Below, in pieces: positions 20,440 to 30,012 of a stretch of DNA of 64,000 bases. A model generated the notes under the pieces. The model was not told where the DNA came from. It was given only the letters and a program-made list of their open reading frames with translations, and made no database searches. Position 1 is the first letter of the stretch, and every line of letters starts with the position of its first letter. A program made the position numbers and the translations under genes. This DNA comes from CAVVIH01 sp963748295. Its GTDB lineage: Bacteria; Acidobacteriota; Vicinamibacteria; Vicinamibacterales; 2-12-FULL-66-21. The DNA is taken from NCBI GenBank assembly GCA_963748295.1, contig CAVVIH010000005.1, positions 496,001-560,000 on the forward strand, given 5' to 3'.

Positions 20440-22370
20440 AGCTCGGCTCCCTGCTCGAGGCAGACGCCAACATCACGCCGGCAAGACTTCGCTTCTACAG
20501 GACGCTCGACGCGATCGGGCTGTTGCTGCTGGTGGCGGGGATCGTCGTCAGCATCACCGGCGGCAGGCGCTACGAATTCCCGGCCTTCACGATTTCGCTT
20601 CGATCCGAGTCGCGGTTCTTTTTCTGGGGCGCCATCCTTCTGCTGATCCCGTACATCCGCAATCCGAAAGGGTCGCTGGCTGCGCGCTACCTCGCCGCGG
20701 CGCGCGGACCGGGGCCGTCGGACGAAACGGAGCTGTTCGGCGCCCGCGGTCAAAGTACCCCCCGGCGCATCGCCGGAGTGGCAGGCCTGATCCTTGGCTT
20801 CGGTGCACTCGTCGCCGCGCTCACATGGCCGCAGGCCGGGCATCCGTACTGGGTGTCGGACCTCGGCGATCCGCTGTTCTCGATCTGGCGGGTCGCGTGG
20901 GTCGGCCATCACCTGCCGTTCAACCTGACGACCGTCTTCGACGCGAACATCTTCTACCCCGAACAGCACACGCTCACCTACTCGGATCCCGTGCTCGTGC
21001 CATCGGCGATGGTCGCGCCGCTCCTGTGGATGGGCGCGCATCCGGTGGTCGTCTACAACCTGTTGTTCCTCTCCGGATGGGTGCTTTCCGGCGTGACGAT
21101 GTATCTGCTCGTGCGGTCGCTGACGGGCGAGCGCGCCGCCGCCGCGATCGCCGGCGCGATCTTCGCGCTGTATCCGTTCCGCTACGAGCACTACAGCCAT
21201 CTCGAGCTGCAGATGACGATGTGGATGCCGGTCGCGCTGTATGCGCTCCACCGCACGCTGTCGCGCGAACGGCTGCGCGACGGGCTGCTCATGGGCGTCG
21301 CCTTCGCGCTGCAGACGCTGTCGTGCCTCTACTACGGCGTGTTCTTCTCCGCGTATCTACTGCCGCTCACCGCCGTGCTGTGGATCGGGCATCGATCGGG
21401 ATGGCGGGCGGTCAGAGCGCTGGCGGCGGGCGGCGCGCTCGCCGTGCTGCTGGTGCTGCCGGTGGCGATGGTTTACGCCGACAGCAAGCGCGTCGTCGGC
21501 GAGCGGGAAATGAAGATCGTCGAGTACTACAGCGCCGTCCCCGAAGACTATCTGGACGCACAGCCGCGCAGCCGGCTGTACGAGAATTTGATCGCGGTCG
21601 GCGCTCCCGATCCCGAGCGAGCGCTGTTTCCCGGGTTCCTCTCGGTCGCGCTTGCCCTCGTCGCGCTCTGGACGCCGCTGTCCGCCCCGCGCATCGGGTA
21701 TGCGGTCGCGCTCGCGTTTGCGTTCGACGCGTCGCTCGGCATGAACGGCTGGACCTACCCCTGGCTGCACGAGCACATCGGGGCGTTCCGCAGCCTGCGG
21801 GTGCCGGCGCGCTTCAGCATGCTTGCGGGGATGACGCTGGCCATCCTCGCCGGCTACGGCTTCGCGCGAATCGTCCGCCGCTGGCCGTCCCGCCGGATGG
21901 CCATCAGCGCGGGAGCGCTGGCGATCGTCGCGCTGGAAGCGTTTCCGAGCCTCCCGATCGAGCCCGTCTGGCTGCAGCCGCCGTCAATCTATGGCTCGCT
22001 GAAGGAAGGCGAGCCGCAGGTGCTGGCGGAATTTCCGATGGCCCAGCGCGAGGAAGACTTCGCGATCGACACGCGCTATCAATACTTCTCCACCGAGCAC
22101 TGGCAGCGGATGGTGAACGGCAACAGCGGCTTCTTTCCGAGGTCCTATTACGAGATGATCGAGCGCGTCCGCGAGTTCCCCGACGACCGCGCGCTGCAGT
22201 ACCTGCGCGCGCGCGGCGTTACCCACGTCGGCGTCCACGGCGCGTTCTACTACGACGAACGAAGATTCAGGCAGGTCGCGGAGCAGCTCGACGCCCGCAC
22301 GGACCTCGAGATGATCGCCTCCACGCGCTTTGCGGGAAGTGAATCGCGGCTGTACCGTTTTGTAAAGTGA
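20436..22370 (+). CDS. GT-C-like polytopic membrane glycosyltransferase candidate
   Basis: This 644-residue protein starts at GTG 20436, overlapping the upstream stop. It has about ten hydrophobic segments. The first loop carries DLGDPLFSIWR, followed by DANIFYPEQHTLTYSDP and HYSHLELQM. The C-terminal part is soluble. It is a paralogue of the protein at 11838-13767, whose motifs align one for one, and the two differ mainly in the extreme N-terminus. The pairing with a GT-B glycosyltransferase suggests assembly or export of a glycolipid, an inference from context only. Confidence 0.75.
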   Translation: MKLGSLLEADANITPARLRFYRTLDAIGLLLLVAGIVVSITGGRRYEFPAFTISLRSESRFFFWGAILLLIPYIRNPKGSLAARYLAAARGPGPSDETELFGARGQSTPRRIAGVAGLILGFGALVAALTWPQAGHPYWVSDLGDPLFSIWRVAWVGHHLPFNLTTVFDANIFYPEQHTLTYSDPVLVPSAMVAPLLWMGAHPVVVYNLLFLSGWVLSGVTMYLLVRSLTGERAAAAIAGAIFALYPFRYEHYSHLELQMTMWMPVALYALHRTLSRERLRDGLLMGVAFALQTLSCLYYGVFFSAYLLPLTAVLWIGHRSGWRAVRALAAGGALAVLLVLPVAMVYADSKRVVGEREMKIVEYYSAVPEDYLDAQPRSRLYENLIAVGAPDPERALFPGFLSVALALVALWTPLSAPRIGYAVALAFAFDASLGMNGWTYPWLHEHIGAFRSLRVPARFSMLAGMTLAILAGYGFARIVRRWPSRRMAISAGALAIVALEAFPSLPIEPVWLQPPSIYGSLKEGEPQVLAEFPMAQREEDFAIDTRYQYFSTEHWQRMVNGNSGFFPRSYYEMIERVREFPDDRALQYLRARGVTHVGVHGAFYYDERRFRQVAEQLDARTDLEMIASTRFAGSESRLYRFVK

Positions 22371-22385
22371 TGCCTGTTTCGGCCG

Positions 22386-23087
22386 CTACGCCTTTACACA
22401 GGTGACGAGCGACCAGATCTTCGGCCAGTTCACCTTGTCGATCGACACCGGCCTGACGTCTGCCTGCGCCAGAAACGCGGGCAGATCCAGATCCGACTTG
22501 AACCCGATGTGGATCGTCATCGGCGAAATCAGCCGCTCGACGCGGGAGAGAATCGGATTGGGGCTGAGGAAGTGGTTCAGGAAGATGATGCGGCCGCCTG
22601 GCCTGCACACGCGCCGCATTTCGCACGCCACCTTGACCGGATCGGGCACGACGCTAATCAGGTAGGGCGCGTAGACGATGTCGAACGAGTCGTCGGCGAA
22701 CTTCAGATCGGCTGCGTCCATTTGCAGCAGCCGCATGCTGCGCAGGCCCTTGCGCGCGGCGCGCTCGCGCGCCTTCTCGAGCATGGACGAGGAGAAATCG
22801 ATGCCGGTGACCGTCGCCTGTTTCGGATAGAGCGACAGGTTGATGCCGGTGCCGACGCCCACTTCGAGCACACGTTCACCCGGCTGGATGTTCATGTGCT
22901 GAATTGCCTGGATGCGGCCGGGATGGAGTGTCGGTCCGAAGATGAGGTCGTAAACCTTGGCAAGCTTGTCGTAGACGCCCTCGACGAAATCGTTTTCAAC
23001 GGCGGTCACCGATAACGCGCGGGTTGCCGCATCAGACCCGGCGACGAGCTCGTCATCGTTCTCGGCTTTGCGATCGAATAAGGCCAT
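22386..23087 (-). CDS. phosphatidylethanolamine N-methyltransferase-like SAM methyltransferase
   Basis: This is a 233-residue soluble class I methyltransferase from ATG 23085-23087. Motif I is VLEVGVGTGINLSLYP. The preceding VYDKLAKVYDLIFGPTLHPGR resembles PmtA of alphaproteobacteria, as does FLNHF in the post-IV region. PmtA makes phosphatidylcholine from phosphatidylethanolamine. A UbiE-like quinone or other lipid methyltransferase remains possible. It is convergent with the GT-C gene, 15 bases away. Confidence 0.75.
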   Translation of the reverse strand: MALFDRKAENDDELVAGSDAATRALSVTAVENDFVEGVYDKLAKVYDLIFGPTLHPGRIQAIQHMNIQPGERVLEVGVGTGINLSLYPKQATVTGIDFSSSMLEKARERAARKGLRSMRLLQMDAADLKFADDSFDIVYAPYLISVVPDPVKVACEMRRVCRPGGRIIFLNHFLSPNPILSRVERLISPMTIHIGFKSDLDLPAFLAQADVRPVSIDKVNWPKIWSLVTCVKA

Positions 23088-23217
23088 CTACAACGTCTCC
23101 GTCCGGATGATACGCATCACCTGTTTCGCGGGTTCGTGCAAGTGAGGTGCCGCGCCCGCATGCGCGCGGCGTTTGGGAATATATCCGCAATGAACGGCTG
23201 GGGCAACTGTCATGCCT

Positions 23218-25062
23218 TCAGGCTTCCACCGCTTCCATTACCGACAGCGCGCTCTCGACCGCGCCCGCCGACGTCGAAATCTGGAGTCCCTGCACCCTGG
23301 GACGAATCGCCGCCGCCGTCTCGCGGGCGATGGCAATCCCTTCGGCTGCCGCGCGCCCCGCCGCCTCGGCCCGGCGCATGCGATCGACGATGGTGTCGGG
23401 AACGCGCACACCCGGCACCTCGTTCGCCATGAACTCCGCGTGCCGCAGGCTTTCGAGTGGAATCACGCTGGCGATGATCGGGATGCGAAACGCGGCAATC
23501 CTGTCGAGAAAACGTTCCAGCTCGCGGCAATCGAAGATTGGCTGCGTGATGGCAAACTCCGCTCCAGCCTCGACTTTGTACTGGAAGCGACGGATCTCGT
23601 CGTCCAGGCTCAACGCCGAGGGATTGGCGGCGACGCCGACGTGAAATCCCGTCGGCTGCCCGATTGACTGCTTGCCGATGTCGATGCCGCGATTCAGCGT
23701 GGCCACGACGTTGGTGAGCCCGATCGAGTCCACGTCGAAGACCGCGGTCGCGTCGGGATAGTCGCCAATCCTCGGCGGATCGCCCGTGACGATGAGCAGA
23801 TTCCGTACGCCCATCGAATGCGCGCCGAGCAGATCGGACTGCATGCCGAGCAGGTTGCGGTCGCGGCAGGCGAAATGGAGGATCGGCTCGAGACCGGCCT
23901 GCTGCTGCACCGTCACCGCCGCCGCGAGGGCGCTCATCCTGCCGGTGGCGCGCGGACCATCCGGGACGCTGACGAGATCGACGCCGTGGATCCGCAGTTG
24001 ACGCGCCTGTTCGACCAGCGCTTCCGCGCGATAGCCGCGCGGCGGAACCAGTTCCACGCTGACGACGAACGTGCCGCGCGCCAGCGCATTCGCCATGCGC
24101 GACTTCTCGGCGGGCTTGACGATCTCGACCGGCGCCGCCGCGTCACCCTGATCCGCCGATCTGACGGTCTGCGACACTTTCGCCGGCGTCAGCGCGCGCA
24201 CGGCCAGCTTGATGTGGCGGATGTGCTCGGGTGTCGTCCCGCAGCAGCCGCCGACCAGCCGGACCCCGCTGTTGATGAAGCGGCGCGCGTACGACGCCAT
24301 GTACTCGGGCGAGCAGAGATAGATGTTGCGGCCCTCGATCTCGCGCGGACGGCCGGCGTTCGGCTGCGCCGACAGCCGCTTGCCCGACACGCGCGCCATC
24401 CGTTCGATCGTCTCGAGCATCGCCGCCGGGCCGACGCTGCAGTTCAGCCCGACGACGTCGGCGCCATGCCGCTCGAGCTCGGGCACGAACGATTCCGGGG
24501 CGGCGCCGTCGAGCGAGTTGCCGCCCTCTTCGGTCGTCACCTGCGCGACGATCGGCAGATCGCAGACACCGCGCACGGCGCGGATTGCCGCGCCGATCTC
24601 GTTCAGATCGCGGAACGTCTCGAGCACGAACAAGTCGACGCCGCCTTCCAGCAGCGCGCGCGCCTGCTCGGTGAACCATGCTTCGGCTTCGTCGACGCCG
24701 GTGCGCCCCCACGGCTCGATGCGAATCCCGAGCGGGCCAATCGCCCCGGCCACCCACGCCTGCTCGCGCGCCGCATGACGCGCGATGCGCGCCCCCTGGA
24801 CGTTGACCGCATGCACGCGATCCGTGAGGTTGAACGCGGCGAGCTTCACCTTGTTGGCGCCGAAGGTGTTCGTCTCGATGATGTCGGCGCCCGCGCGCAC
24901 ATACTGCTGGTGCACCTCGGCGACGAGATCCGGCTGCGTCAGGTTCAGCTCGTCGAACGATTTGTTCAGGAAGATCCCCTTCGCGTACAGCATCGTCCCC
25001 ATCGCCCCGTCGCAGACGAGAACGCGGCGATCCAGCTCTTCGAGAAAGGGGGCCCTGAGCAT
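23218..25062 (-). CDS. bifunctional homocysteine S-methyltransferase / methylenetetrahydrofolate reductase
   Basis: This is a 614-residue fusion. Residues about 1-295 are a homocysteine-binding methyltransferase domain with the zinc cysteines in VGLNCSVGP and LVGGCCGTTPEH. Residues about 325-610 are a MetF-type TIM barrel (FVVSVELVPPRG, then AGAEFAITQPIFD). It corresponds to YitJ-like proteins of Bacillus. These couple reduction of methylene-THF to methionine synthesis. It is intact, and the next gene on the strand begins six bases upstream. The 130 bases between this gene and the PmtA-like gene show nothing notable. Confidence 0.92.
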   Translation of the reverse strand: MLRAPFLEELDRRVLVCDGAMGTMLYAKGIFLNKSFDELNLTQPDLVAEVHQQYVRAGADIIETNTFGANKVKLAAFNLTDRVHAVNVQGARIARHAAREQAWVAGAIGPLGIRIEPWGRTGVDEAEAWFTEQARALLEGGVDLFVLETFRDLNEIGAAIRAVRGVCDLPIVAQVTTEEGGNSLDGAAPESFVPELERHGADVVGLNCSVGPAAMLETIERMARVSGKRLSAQPNAGRPREIEGRNIYLCSPEYMASYARRFINSGVRLVGGCCGTTPEHIRHIKLAVRALTPAKVSQTVRSADQGDAAAPVEIVKPAEKSRMANALARGTFVVSVELVPPRGYRAEALVEQARQLRIHGVDLVSVPDGPRATGRMSALAAAVTVQQQAGLEPILHFACRDRNLLGMQSDLLGAHSMGVRNLLIVTGDPPRIGDYPDATAVFDVDSIGLTNVVATLNRGIDIGKQSIGQPTGFHVGVAANPSALSLDDEIRRFQYKVEAGAEFAITQPIFDCRELERFLDRIAAFRIPIIASVIPLESLRHAEFMANEVPGVRVPDTIVDRMRRAEAAGRAAAEGIAIARETAAAIRPRVQGLQISTSAGAVESALSVMEAVEA

Positions 25063-25068
25063 AACTCT

Positions 25069-25749
25069 TTATGGTACTTCGACTCGTTCGTATTCGAGCG
25101 AATCACCGTCTATCAGCACATACGAGCGCGACACGAGATCGAGGCCGACCGATCGCACACCCTGCCGATCGTGCTCGGTAAACCGGTGATGATGTCCGAA
25201 CAGGTGCAGCCGCGGCTGCATCTCCGCGAGGATCTCGTTCACCGGAGTCTTTCCCGCGTCGATGCCGCGCCGCGCCCCGGCCCCGCCGACCACGTAAGGC
25301 CTCGGCGCCTCGTGCGTCATCAGCACATCGACGTTCCGCAAACGCTTCGACGCCTCGACCTCTTCCCTGACAAAATGCCGGCGTCTGTCGGCGAGCTCGG
25401 TCGCCTTCGCGGTGCCTTTCTTCGGGTGTGGAAGCTCCTCCGCGCCGAGCTCGTACATCGTCGGCGCAAACGTTCCGCCCAGACCGGCCACCGTCAACGC
25501 GCCGATCCGCCGGGAGGTTCCATTCGGGAGGTACAGCAATCCGGGCGGCAGATCGCCCGACGCGATCAGATCGAAGTTCTCGTTGTTCCCCTTGATCCAG
25601 TGGACCGGCGCGCCCAGATCTTCGTAGCGGCCTCCGTCGTCGGCGATGTCGCCCACGCAAATCCAGAACGTCACGCCCGCGTGACTGCGGATTGCGCGCC
25701 GAGCCGCCTCGAAATCGCCGTGAATATCTCCTAGGGCGCCAAACTGCAA
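25069..25749 (-). CDS. calcineurin-like metallophosphoesterase
   Basis: This is a 226-residue protein with the metal-ligand series GDIHGD (residues 7-12), VGDIADDGG, KGNNE (the GNxE variant of GNHE) and a C-terminal LFGHHH. It starts with TTG 25747-25749, abutting the stop of the NuoI gene, so the two are translationally linked. The substrate is unknown. Similar single-domain enzymes hydrolyse phosphodiesters or nucleotides. Confidence 0.85.
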   Translation of the reverse strand: MQFGALGDIHGDFEAARRAIRSHAGVTFWICVGDIADDGGRYEDLGAPVHWIKGNNENFDLIASGDLPPGLLYLPNGTSRRIGALTVAGLGGTFAPTMYELGAEELPHPKKGTAKATELADRRRHFVREEVEASKRLRNVDVLMTHEAPRPYVVGGAGARRGIDAGKTPVNEILAEMQPRLHLFGHHHRFTEHDRQGVRSVGLDLVSRSYVLIDGDSLEYERVEVP

Positions 25750-26181
25750 TTACTTGGTCGCTGTCGTCGAAGCCGGCACCAGCAGATCGGCCTTATCCCA
25801 GATGAAGTCCTTGTTGCTGTAGACCGCCAGCTCGTAGTCCTTGCCCATGAAGATCGCCGAAACCGGGCAGGCTTCCTCGCAGAACCCGCAGAAGATGCAG
25901 CGCGTCTTGTGGATCTGATAGACCTTCGCGTAGCGCGGTCCTGCCTGAACGGTGCCGTCGTTCTCGGCGGCTTCGAGGTAAATCGCATCGGCCGGACACG
26001 CCACCGCGCAGAGGCCGCACGCGACGCACTTCTCCAGGCCGCTTTCGTCGCGCATCAGGACCTGTTTTCCGCGGTACTTCGGGAAAACCGGCACCTTCTC
26101 GTCAGGGTAGTTGACCGTGATTTTCTTGGTAAAAAAGTGCTTGAGGGTCGTCGCAAAGCCGACGATGAGCGGACGGATCAT
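25750..26181 (-). CDS. nuoI: NADH-quinone oxidoreductase subunit I-like 2x[4Fe-4S] ferredoxin
   Basis: This is a 143-residue protein from ATG 26179-26181. It has the NuoI layout: an N-terminal amphipathic helix (GFATTLKHFFTKKITVNYP), then two CxxCxxCxxxCP cluster motifs, CVACGLCAVACP and CIFCGFCEEACP. An ending with YELAVYSNKDFIWDK is characteristic of complex I. No other nuo gene is nearby, so it is an orphan copy, or the complex I genes are scattered. It is intact. Confidence 0.88.
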   Translation of the reverse strand: MIRPLIVGFATTLKHFFTKKITVNYPDEKVPVFPKYRGKQVLMRDESGLEKCVACGLCAVACPADAIYLEAAENDGTVQAGPRYAKVYQIHKTRCIFCGFCEEACPVSAIFMGKDYELAVYSNKDFIWDKADLLVPASTTATK

Positions 26182-26258
26182 CCTCCGATCATACCGCGTA
26201 ACTCGGCAAAACGACAAAGCCCGCGGCCAGGGCCATCCGGCCAAATTACGGCGGGTGC

Positions 26259-26264
26259 TATACT
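26259..26264 (+). promoter_or_regulatory. possible -10 box for the LytS operon
   Basis: The sequence is TATACT, eleven bases before the ATG at 26275. Transcription from it would give an almost leaderless message. No matching -35 hexamer is visible at the right distance, so this is tentative. Confidence 0.3.
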
Positions 26265-26274
26265 TACGGGGCCA

Positions 26275-27606
26275 ATGCCGCAGAACGGAGCCCGCTTCCT
26301 CACAGCGGAGCAGATTCTGCTCACAACCCTGATGGTCAAGCTCGCGGTTGTGGCAGTGCTTGCGACGATGCTCGTGCGGTTTCCGTGGTTCCGCCGCATC
26401 CTTCTCACCGAAAAACGCGACTGGCCCGAGCGGCTGATTTTCGCCGCGAGCCTCGGTCTTCCGCTTACAGCCGGGGTCGTCGCCCGCGTGCTGCTGAACT
26501 ATGAAGCAGCCGACCTGACGCTCGCCGGATCGTTCCTGGCCGGCCTGCTGGCGGGTCCGTACGCCGGCGCGATTGTCGGCACGATGGTCGGGATCCCGGC
26601 GGTCGTCGCCGGTGAGTGGATTGCGCTGCCTTTCGCGGTCGGGTGCGGATTCGCCGGAGGCGGCCTGCGCGAGATCTGTCCAAAGGAAGCGATCTGGCAC
26701 TTCTCGCCGCTGTTCTTCACCGACCTGCACCGTCACATGTGGCGGCTCGTGCGGCGGTTTCAAATCGACTGGGTGGTCGTTCTGCTCGGCGCGCCGATCG
26801 GCCTCGAACTGACTCGGCAGGCGCTCGGCCACCGCTTCCACCACTATCGCATCTTCTATCACGAGCCTCCGACCTGGTGGCTCTACGCGCTCGTGGTGCT
26901 CGCGACGGTGCTCTGCGTGACGATTCCAATCAAGATCTGGAACAGCGCGCGCATCGAGCACCGGCTGCAGGAGCAGGAAAAGCTGCTGATGGCGGCGCGG
27001 GTGGAGGCGCTCGCGAGCCAGATCAACCCGCACTTCCTGTTCAATACGCTCACGTCGATCTCGTCGCTGATTCGATCGCAGCCGGAAACGGCGCGCACGG
27101 TCATCGTCAAGCTCTCGGGGCTGCTCCGCCGGCTGCTGCGCAGCCAGGAGCATTTCGTCACGCTTCGCGAAGAGCTCGAAGCGATTGACGAATACCTCGA
27201 CATCGAAACGGTGCGCTTCGGGCCGAAGCTGAAAGTCGAGAAGGACATCGATCCCGAAAGCCTCGACGTCGTCGTCCCGAGCATGCTGCTCCAGCCGCTG
27301 ATCGAGAACTCGATCAAGCACGGCCTGGCGCCGAAGATCGGCGAAGGACGCATCACGATTCGCAGCGTCCGGCAGAACGGCCACGCCATCATCGACATCA
27401 TCGACAACGGGGTCGGCGTGAACGTGAACGCCGCGCATGCCGACCGCGTCAAGGACGGCGGAATCGGGCTGCGGAACGTCAACGAGCGGCTGCGTGTGAT
27501 CTACGGCGCCAACTACCAGCTCCAGCTCGACAGCGTGCCCGGCGAAGGCACCTGCGCGCGCATCGTTATTCCGGAGCTGATCGAACCGGCACGGATTTCC
27601 GCCTGA
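26275..27606 (+). CDS. LytS-family sensor histidine kinase
   Basis: This is a 443-residue protein. The N-terminal half is a membrane domain of about six hydrophobic segments (residues 12-220). A short coiled coil (RIEHRLQEQEKLLMAARVEAL) follows. The HisKA_7TM/His_kinase domain has the phospho-acceptor motif INPHFLFNTL and ATP-site motifs LIENSIKHG, IIDNGVGV and GIGLRNVNERL. It is paired with a LytTR response regulator one base downstream. Such systems usually sense cell-envelope or solute signals; the ligand here is unknown. Confidence 0.92.
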   Translation: MPQNGARFLTAEQILLTTLMVKLAVVAVLATMLVRFPWFRRILLTEKRDWPERLIFAASLGLPLTAGVVARVLLNYEAADLTLAGSFLAGLLAGPYAGAIVGTMVGIPAVVAGEWIALPFAVGCGFAGGGLREICPKEAIWHFSPLFFTDLHRHMWRLVRRFQIDWVVVLLGAPIGLELTRQALGHRFHHYRIFYHEPPTWWLYALVVLATVLCVTIPIKIWNSARIEHRLQEQEKLLMAARVEALASQINPHFLFNTLTSISSLIRSQPETARTVIVKLSGLLRRLLRSQEHFVTLREELEAIDEYLDIETVRFGPKLKVEKDIDPESLDVVVPSMLLQPLIENSIKHGLAPKIGEGRITIRSVRQNGHAIIDIIDNGVGVNVNAAHADRVKDGGIGLRNVNERLRVIYGANYQLQLDSVPGEGTCARIVIPELIEPARISA

Positions 27607-27607
27607 G

Positions 27608-28390
27608 ATGAGCGCTCTTCGCACCGTGGTCGTCGACGACGAGCAGCTGGCGCGGGACGAGCTCTGTTTTCTGCTGAGCAAGATCGACGACGTCGAGGTC
27701 GTCGCGCAGGCGGCCAACGGCGTCGAGGCGCTGGACGTCATCGAGGAGCATGGGCCCGATTTGGTGCTGCTCGACGTTCAGATGCCGGGCCTGACCGGCT
27801 TCGAGGTCGCCAGACGGCTGCTCAAGGGCGGGTTCGAATCGCATCTCGTCTTCGTCACGGCGTACGACCAGCACGCAATTGAAGCGTTCGACGTCAATGC
27901 GGTTGACTACATCCTGAAGCCGGTGGAATCTGAGCGCCTGGAGACGGCAATCGAGCGGGTCCGCAAGCGGGTGCAGCCCGAACGGGGCGCCGCCAGGCCC
28001 TCGGGCGCCGACCTCGACCGCCTGCTCCAGGCGCTCGGTGGCCGGAACAGCCTGCGCGAGCAGCTCGCCGTCAAAGTGGGAGACCGGTTCCTCCTGATCA
28101 CCGCGGACGAGGTAGTCCATGCGTCGGTGGAGGACGATGTCATAACGGTTGTAACGAACAGCTTGTCAGGAACGTCCAACTATCGGACACTGGATGAACT
28201 ACAGGCGCGGCTCGATCCGGGGATGTTCTGGCGGGTACACCGGTCGCATCTTGTAAACATCAATAAAATAAGGGAAATCGTCCCCTGGTTCAGCCGCAAC
28301 TACATCCTGAAAATGAAGGATGCCAAAGGGACCGAGATCCCCGTGAGCCGTTCGCAGACCAAACGGCTTCGTGAGTACTTGAGACTATGA
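27608..28390 (+). CDS. LytTR-family response regulator
   Basis: This is a 260-residue protein. The receiver domain (residues 5-120) has the acidic pair DDE, the phospho-acceptor Asp in LVLLDVQMPG and the conserved Lys in YILKPVE. The LytTR DNA-binding domain is at about 155-258 (FLLITADEVVHASVEDD, then MFWRVHRSHLVNI). It forms a two-component system with the kinase one base upstream and overlaps the signal peptidase gene by four bases (ATGA). Confidence 0.94.
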   Translation: MSALRTVVVDDEQLARDELCFLLSKIDDVEVVAQAANGVEALDVIEEHGPDLVLLDVQMPGLTGFEVARRLLKGGFESHLVFVTAYDQHAIEAFDVNAVDYILKPVESERLETAIERVRKRVQPERGAARPSGADLDRLLQALGGRNSLREQLAVKVGDRFLLITADEVVHASVEDDVITVVTNSLSGTSNYRTLDELQARLDPGMFWRVHRSHLVNINKIREIVPWFSRNYILKMKDAKGTEIPVSRSQTKRLREYLRL

Positions 28391-29136
28391 GCGACATCAA
28401 CCGCGACGATCCTTACCCGAACCCCACGCCGGTTCCCGATCCCGAATCGCTCGAATCCTACCGCGCGATGAGCGAATCCGCACCGGCCGCGGATCCCGTG
28501 GCGCCGGAGGCGCTGGTGCCGGCCGAACCTGTCGCCGTGCCTGCGATCGCGGCAGCGCTGCCCGTACCGCCGCTCGTCAGCGAGCCGGTCGCCATGCCGC
28601 AGGAGCCGGCGTTCACCGTCGGGCGCGTCGTCGACGAAGTGGTGGCGTGGCTGAAGACCCTGGCCTCGGCGGCCGTCTACGCCACGCTGATCGTCACGTT
28701 CGGATTCCAGGTCGCACGGGTCGAAGGCCAGAGCATGGCGCCGACGCTGGCCGATCAGGATCGCCTGATCGTCAACAAGCTGGCCTACCGGCTCCGCAGC
28801 CCGCAGGTCGGCGACATCGTGATGCTGTACTACCCGCTCAATCCCGACAAGTCGTTCGTCAAGCGGATCATCGCTGAAGAAAACGACACGATTCGCATCG
28901 TCGACGGCCGCGTCTATCGCAACGAAGTCCTCATCAACGACGACTACGTGCCGGCGGAGTTCAGAAGCCACGACGATTTCGGGCCGGAGGTCGTGCCGCA
29001 GGGGTACTACTTCGTGATGGGCGATCACCGGAACAACAGTTCCGACAGCCGCCACTGGAAGTTCGTGCCGAAGAAATACATCATCGGCAAGGTCCAGCTC
29101 CGGTGGTGGCCGTTGCCGGAAGCGCGTATCTTCTAA
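28387..29136 (+). CDS. lepB: signal peptidase I
   Basis: This is a 249-residue protein. A Pro/Ala-rich N-terminal extension of about 80 residues precedes one transmembrane helix (about 87-110). The catalytic domain has Ser116 in GQSMAPTL and Lys159 in FVKRIIAEE. GDHRNNSSDSRHW forms the conserved E box. It cleaves signal peptides on the outer face of the cytoplasmic membrane. The start overlaps the regulator's stop (ATGA), so it is co-expressed with the LytS/LytTR pair, an uncommon arrangement. Confidence 0.94.
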   Translation: MSDINRDDPYPNPTPVPDPESLESYRAMSESAPAADPVAPEALVPAEPVAVPAIAAALPVPPLVSEPVAMPQEPAFTVGRVVDEVVAWLKTLASAAVYATLIVTFGFQVARVEGQSMAPTLADQDRLIVNKLAYRLRSPQVGDIVMLYYPLNPDKSFVKRIIAEENDTIRIVDGRVYRNEVLINDDYVPAEFRSHDDFGPEVVPQGYYFVMGDHRNNSSDSRHWKFVPKKYIIGKVQLRWWPLPEARIF

Positions 29137-29143
29137 GGGGCGC

Positions 29144-30012
29144 CTGTCGGAGCGTCACGACGCGATTTCCCGCGTTCTCGTCCGTGTTCTCCTGCTGAAC
29201 CTGACCGTCGCCGCCGCCAAGCTGGTGCTTGGTTACGCCACCGGCGCGGTCAGCATCATCTCCGACGGATTCCACTCACTCACCGACAGCGGCTCGAACG
29301 TGATGGGGCTGATCGGCCTGCGCGCCGCGCGCAAGCCGCCCGACGCGGATCATCCGTACGGCCACCGCAAGTTCGAGACGCTGTCCGCCGCGGCGATCTT
29401 CGTCTTCCTCCTGTTCGTGGTGATCGAAGTCGTGCGCGCGTCGTTCGACCGCCTCGCGACTGGCATCACGCCGAGCGTCAGCGCCATTCAGCTTCGCGGT
29501 GATGATCACGACGCTGGCGATCAACGTCGCGGTGGTCCGCTACGAAACCCGCCGCGGGCGGGCGCTGACGAGCGAGCTGCTGCTGGCCGACGCCACCCAC
29601 ACGCGCAGCGACGTGCTGACCTCCTGCGCCGTGATCGTGTCGCTCGCCGGCGTCGCGGCTCGGCTATCCGCTGCTCGATCCGATTGGCGGGCTGGTGATT
29701 TCGGTGTTCATCGCGCACACCGGGCTGCAGATTGCCAGGGACACGTCACGGATCCTCGCGGACCGGGCGGTGATGGACGAGGACGCGATCCGAAGGGTCG
29801 TGATGAGCGTGCCCGGCGTGCTGGGCTCACACCACATCCGGACGCGGGGATCGCCCGATCACACCTTCCTCGACCTTCACGTCTGGATGCGCGGGGATGC
29901 CAGCCTCGACGAAGCGCATCGCATCTCGCACGTCGTCAAGGATCGCCTGATGCAGACCTACCCGCAGATTGCCGACGCGATCATCCACATCGAGCCGCCG
30001 CCGACGAATTAG
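29144..30012 (+). CDS. cation diffusion facilitator family transporter, two frameshifts
   Basis: After removing one base at about 29489 and one at about 29657 the gene encodes about 288 residues. Motifs are the first metal site SDGFHSLTDSGSN (HxxxD), HPYGHRKFET and ADATHTRSD (HxxxD of helix V). The C-terminal cytoplasmic domain includes SHHIRTRGSPDHTFLDLHVWM. These proteins export Zn2+, Fe2+ or related ions in exchange for protons. No ATG, GTG or TTG precedes 29225 in frame; homologous sequence starts at a CTG (29144) just after AAGGGG, so the start is uncertain. The stop overlaps the convergent acyl-CoA ligase by four bases. Confidence 0.82.

Noticed and set aside
23818..25734. A 638-residue open frame antisense to the MTHFR fusion and phosphoesterase.
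   Set aside because: It spans two well-recognised genes on the other strand and has no family motifs; a GC shadow.
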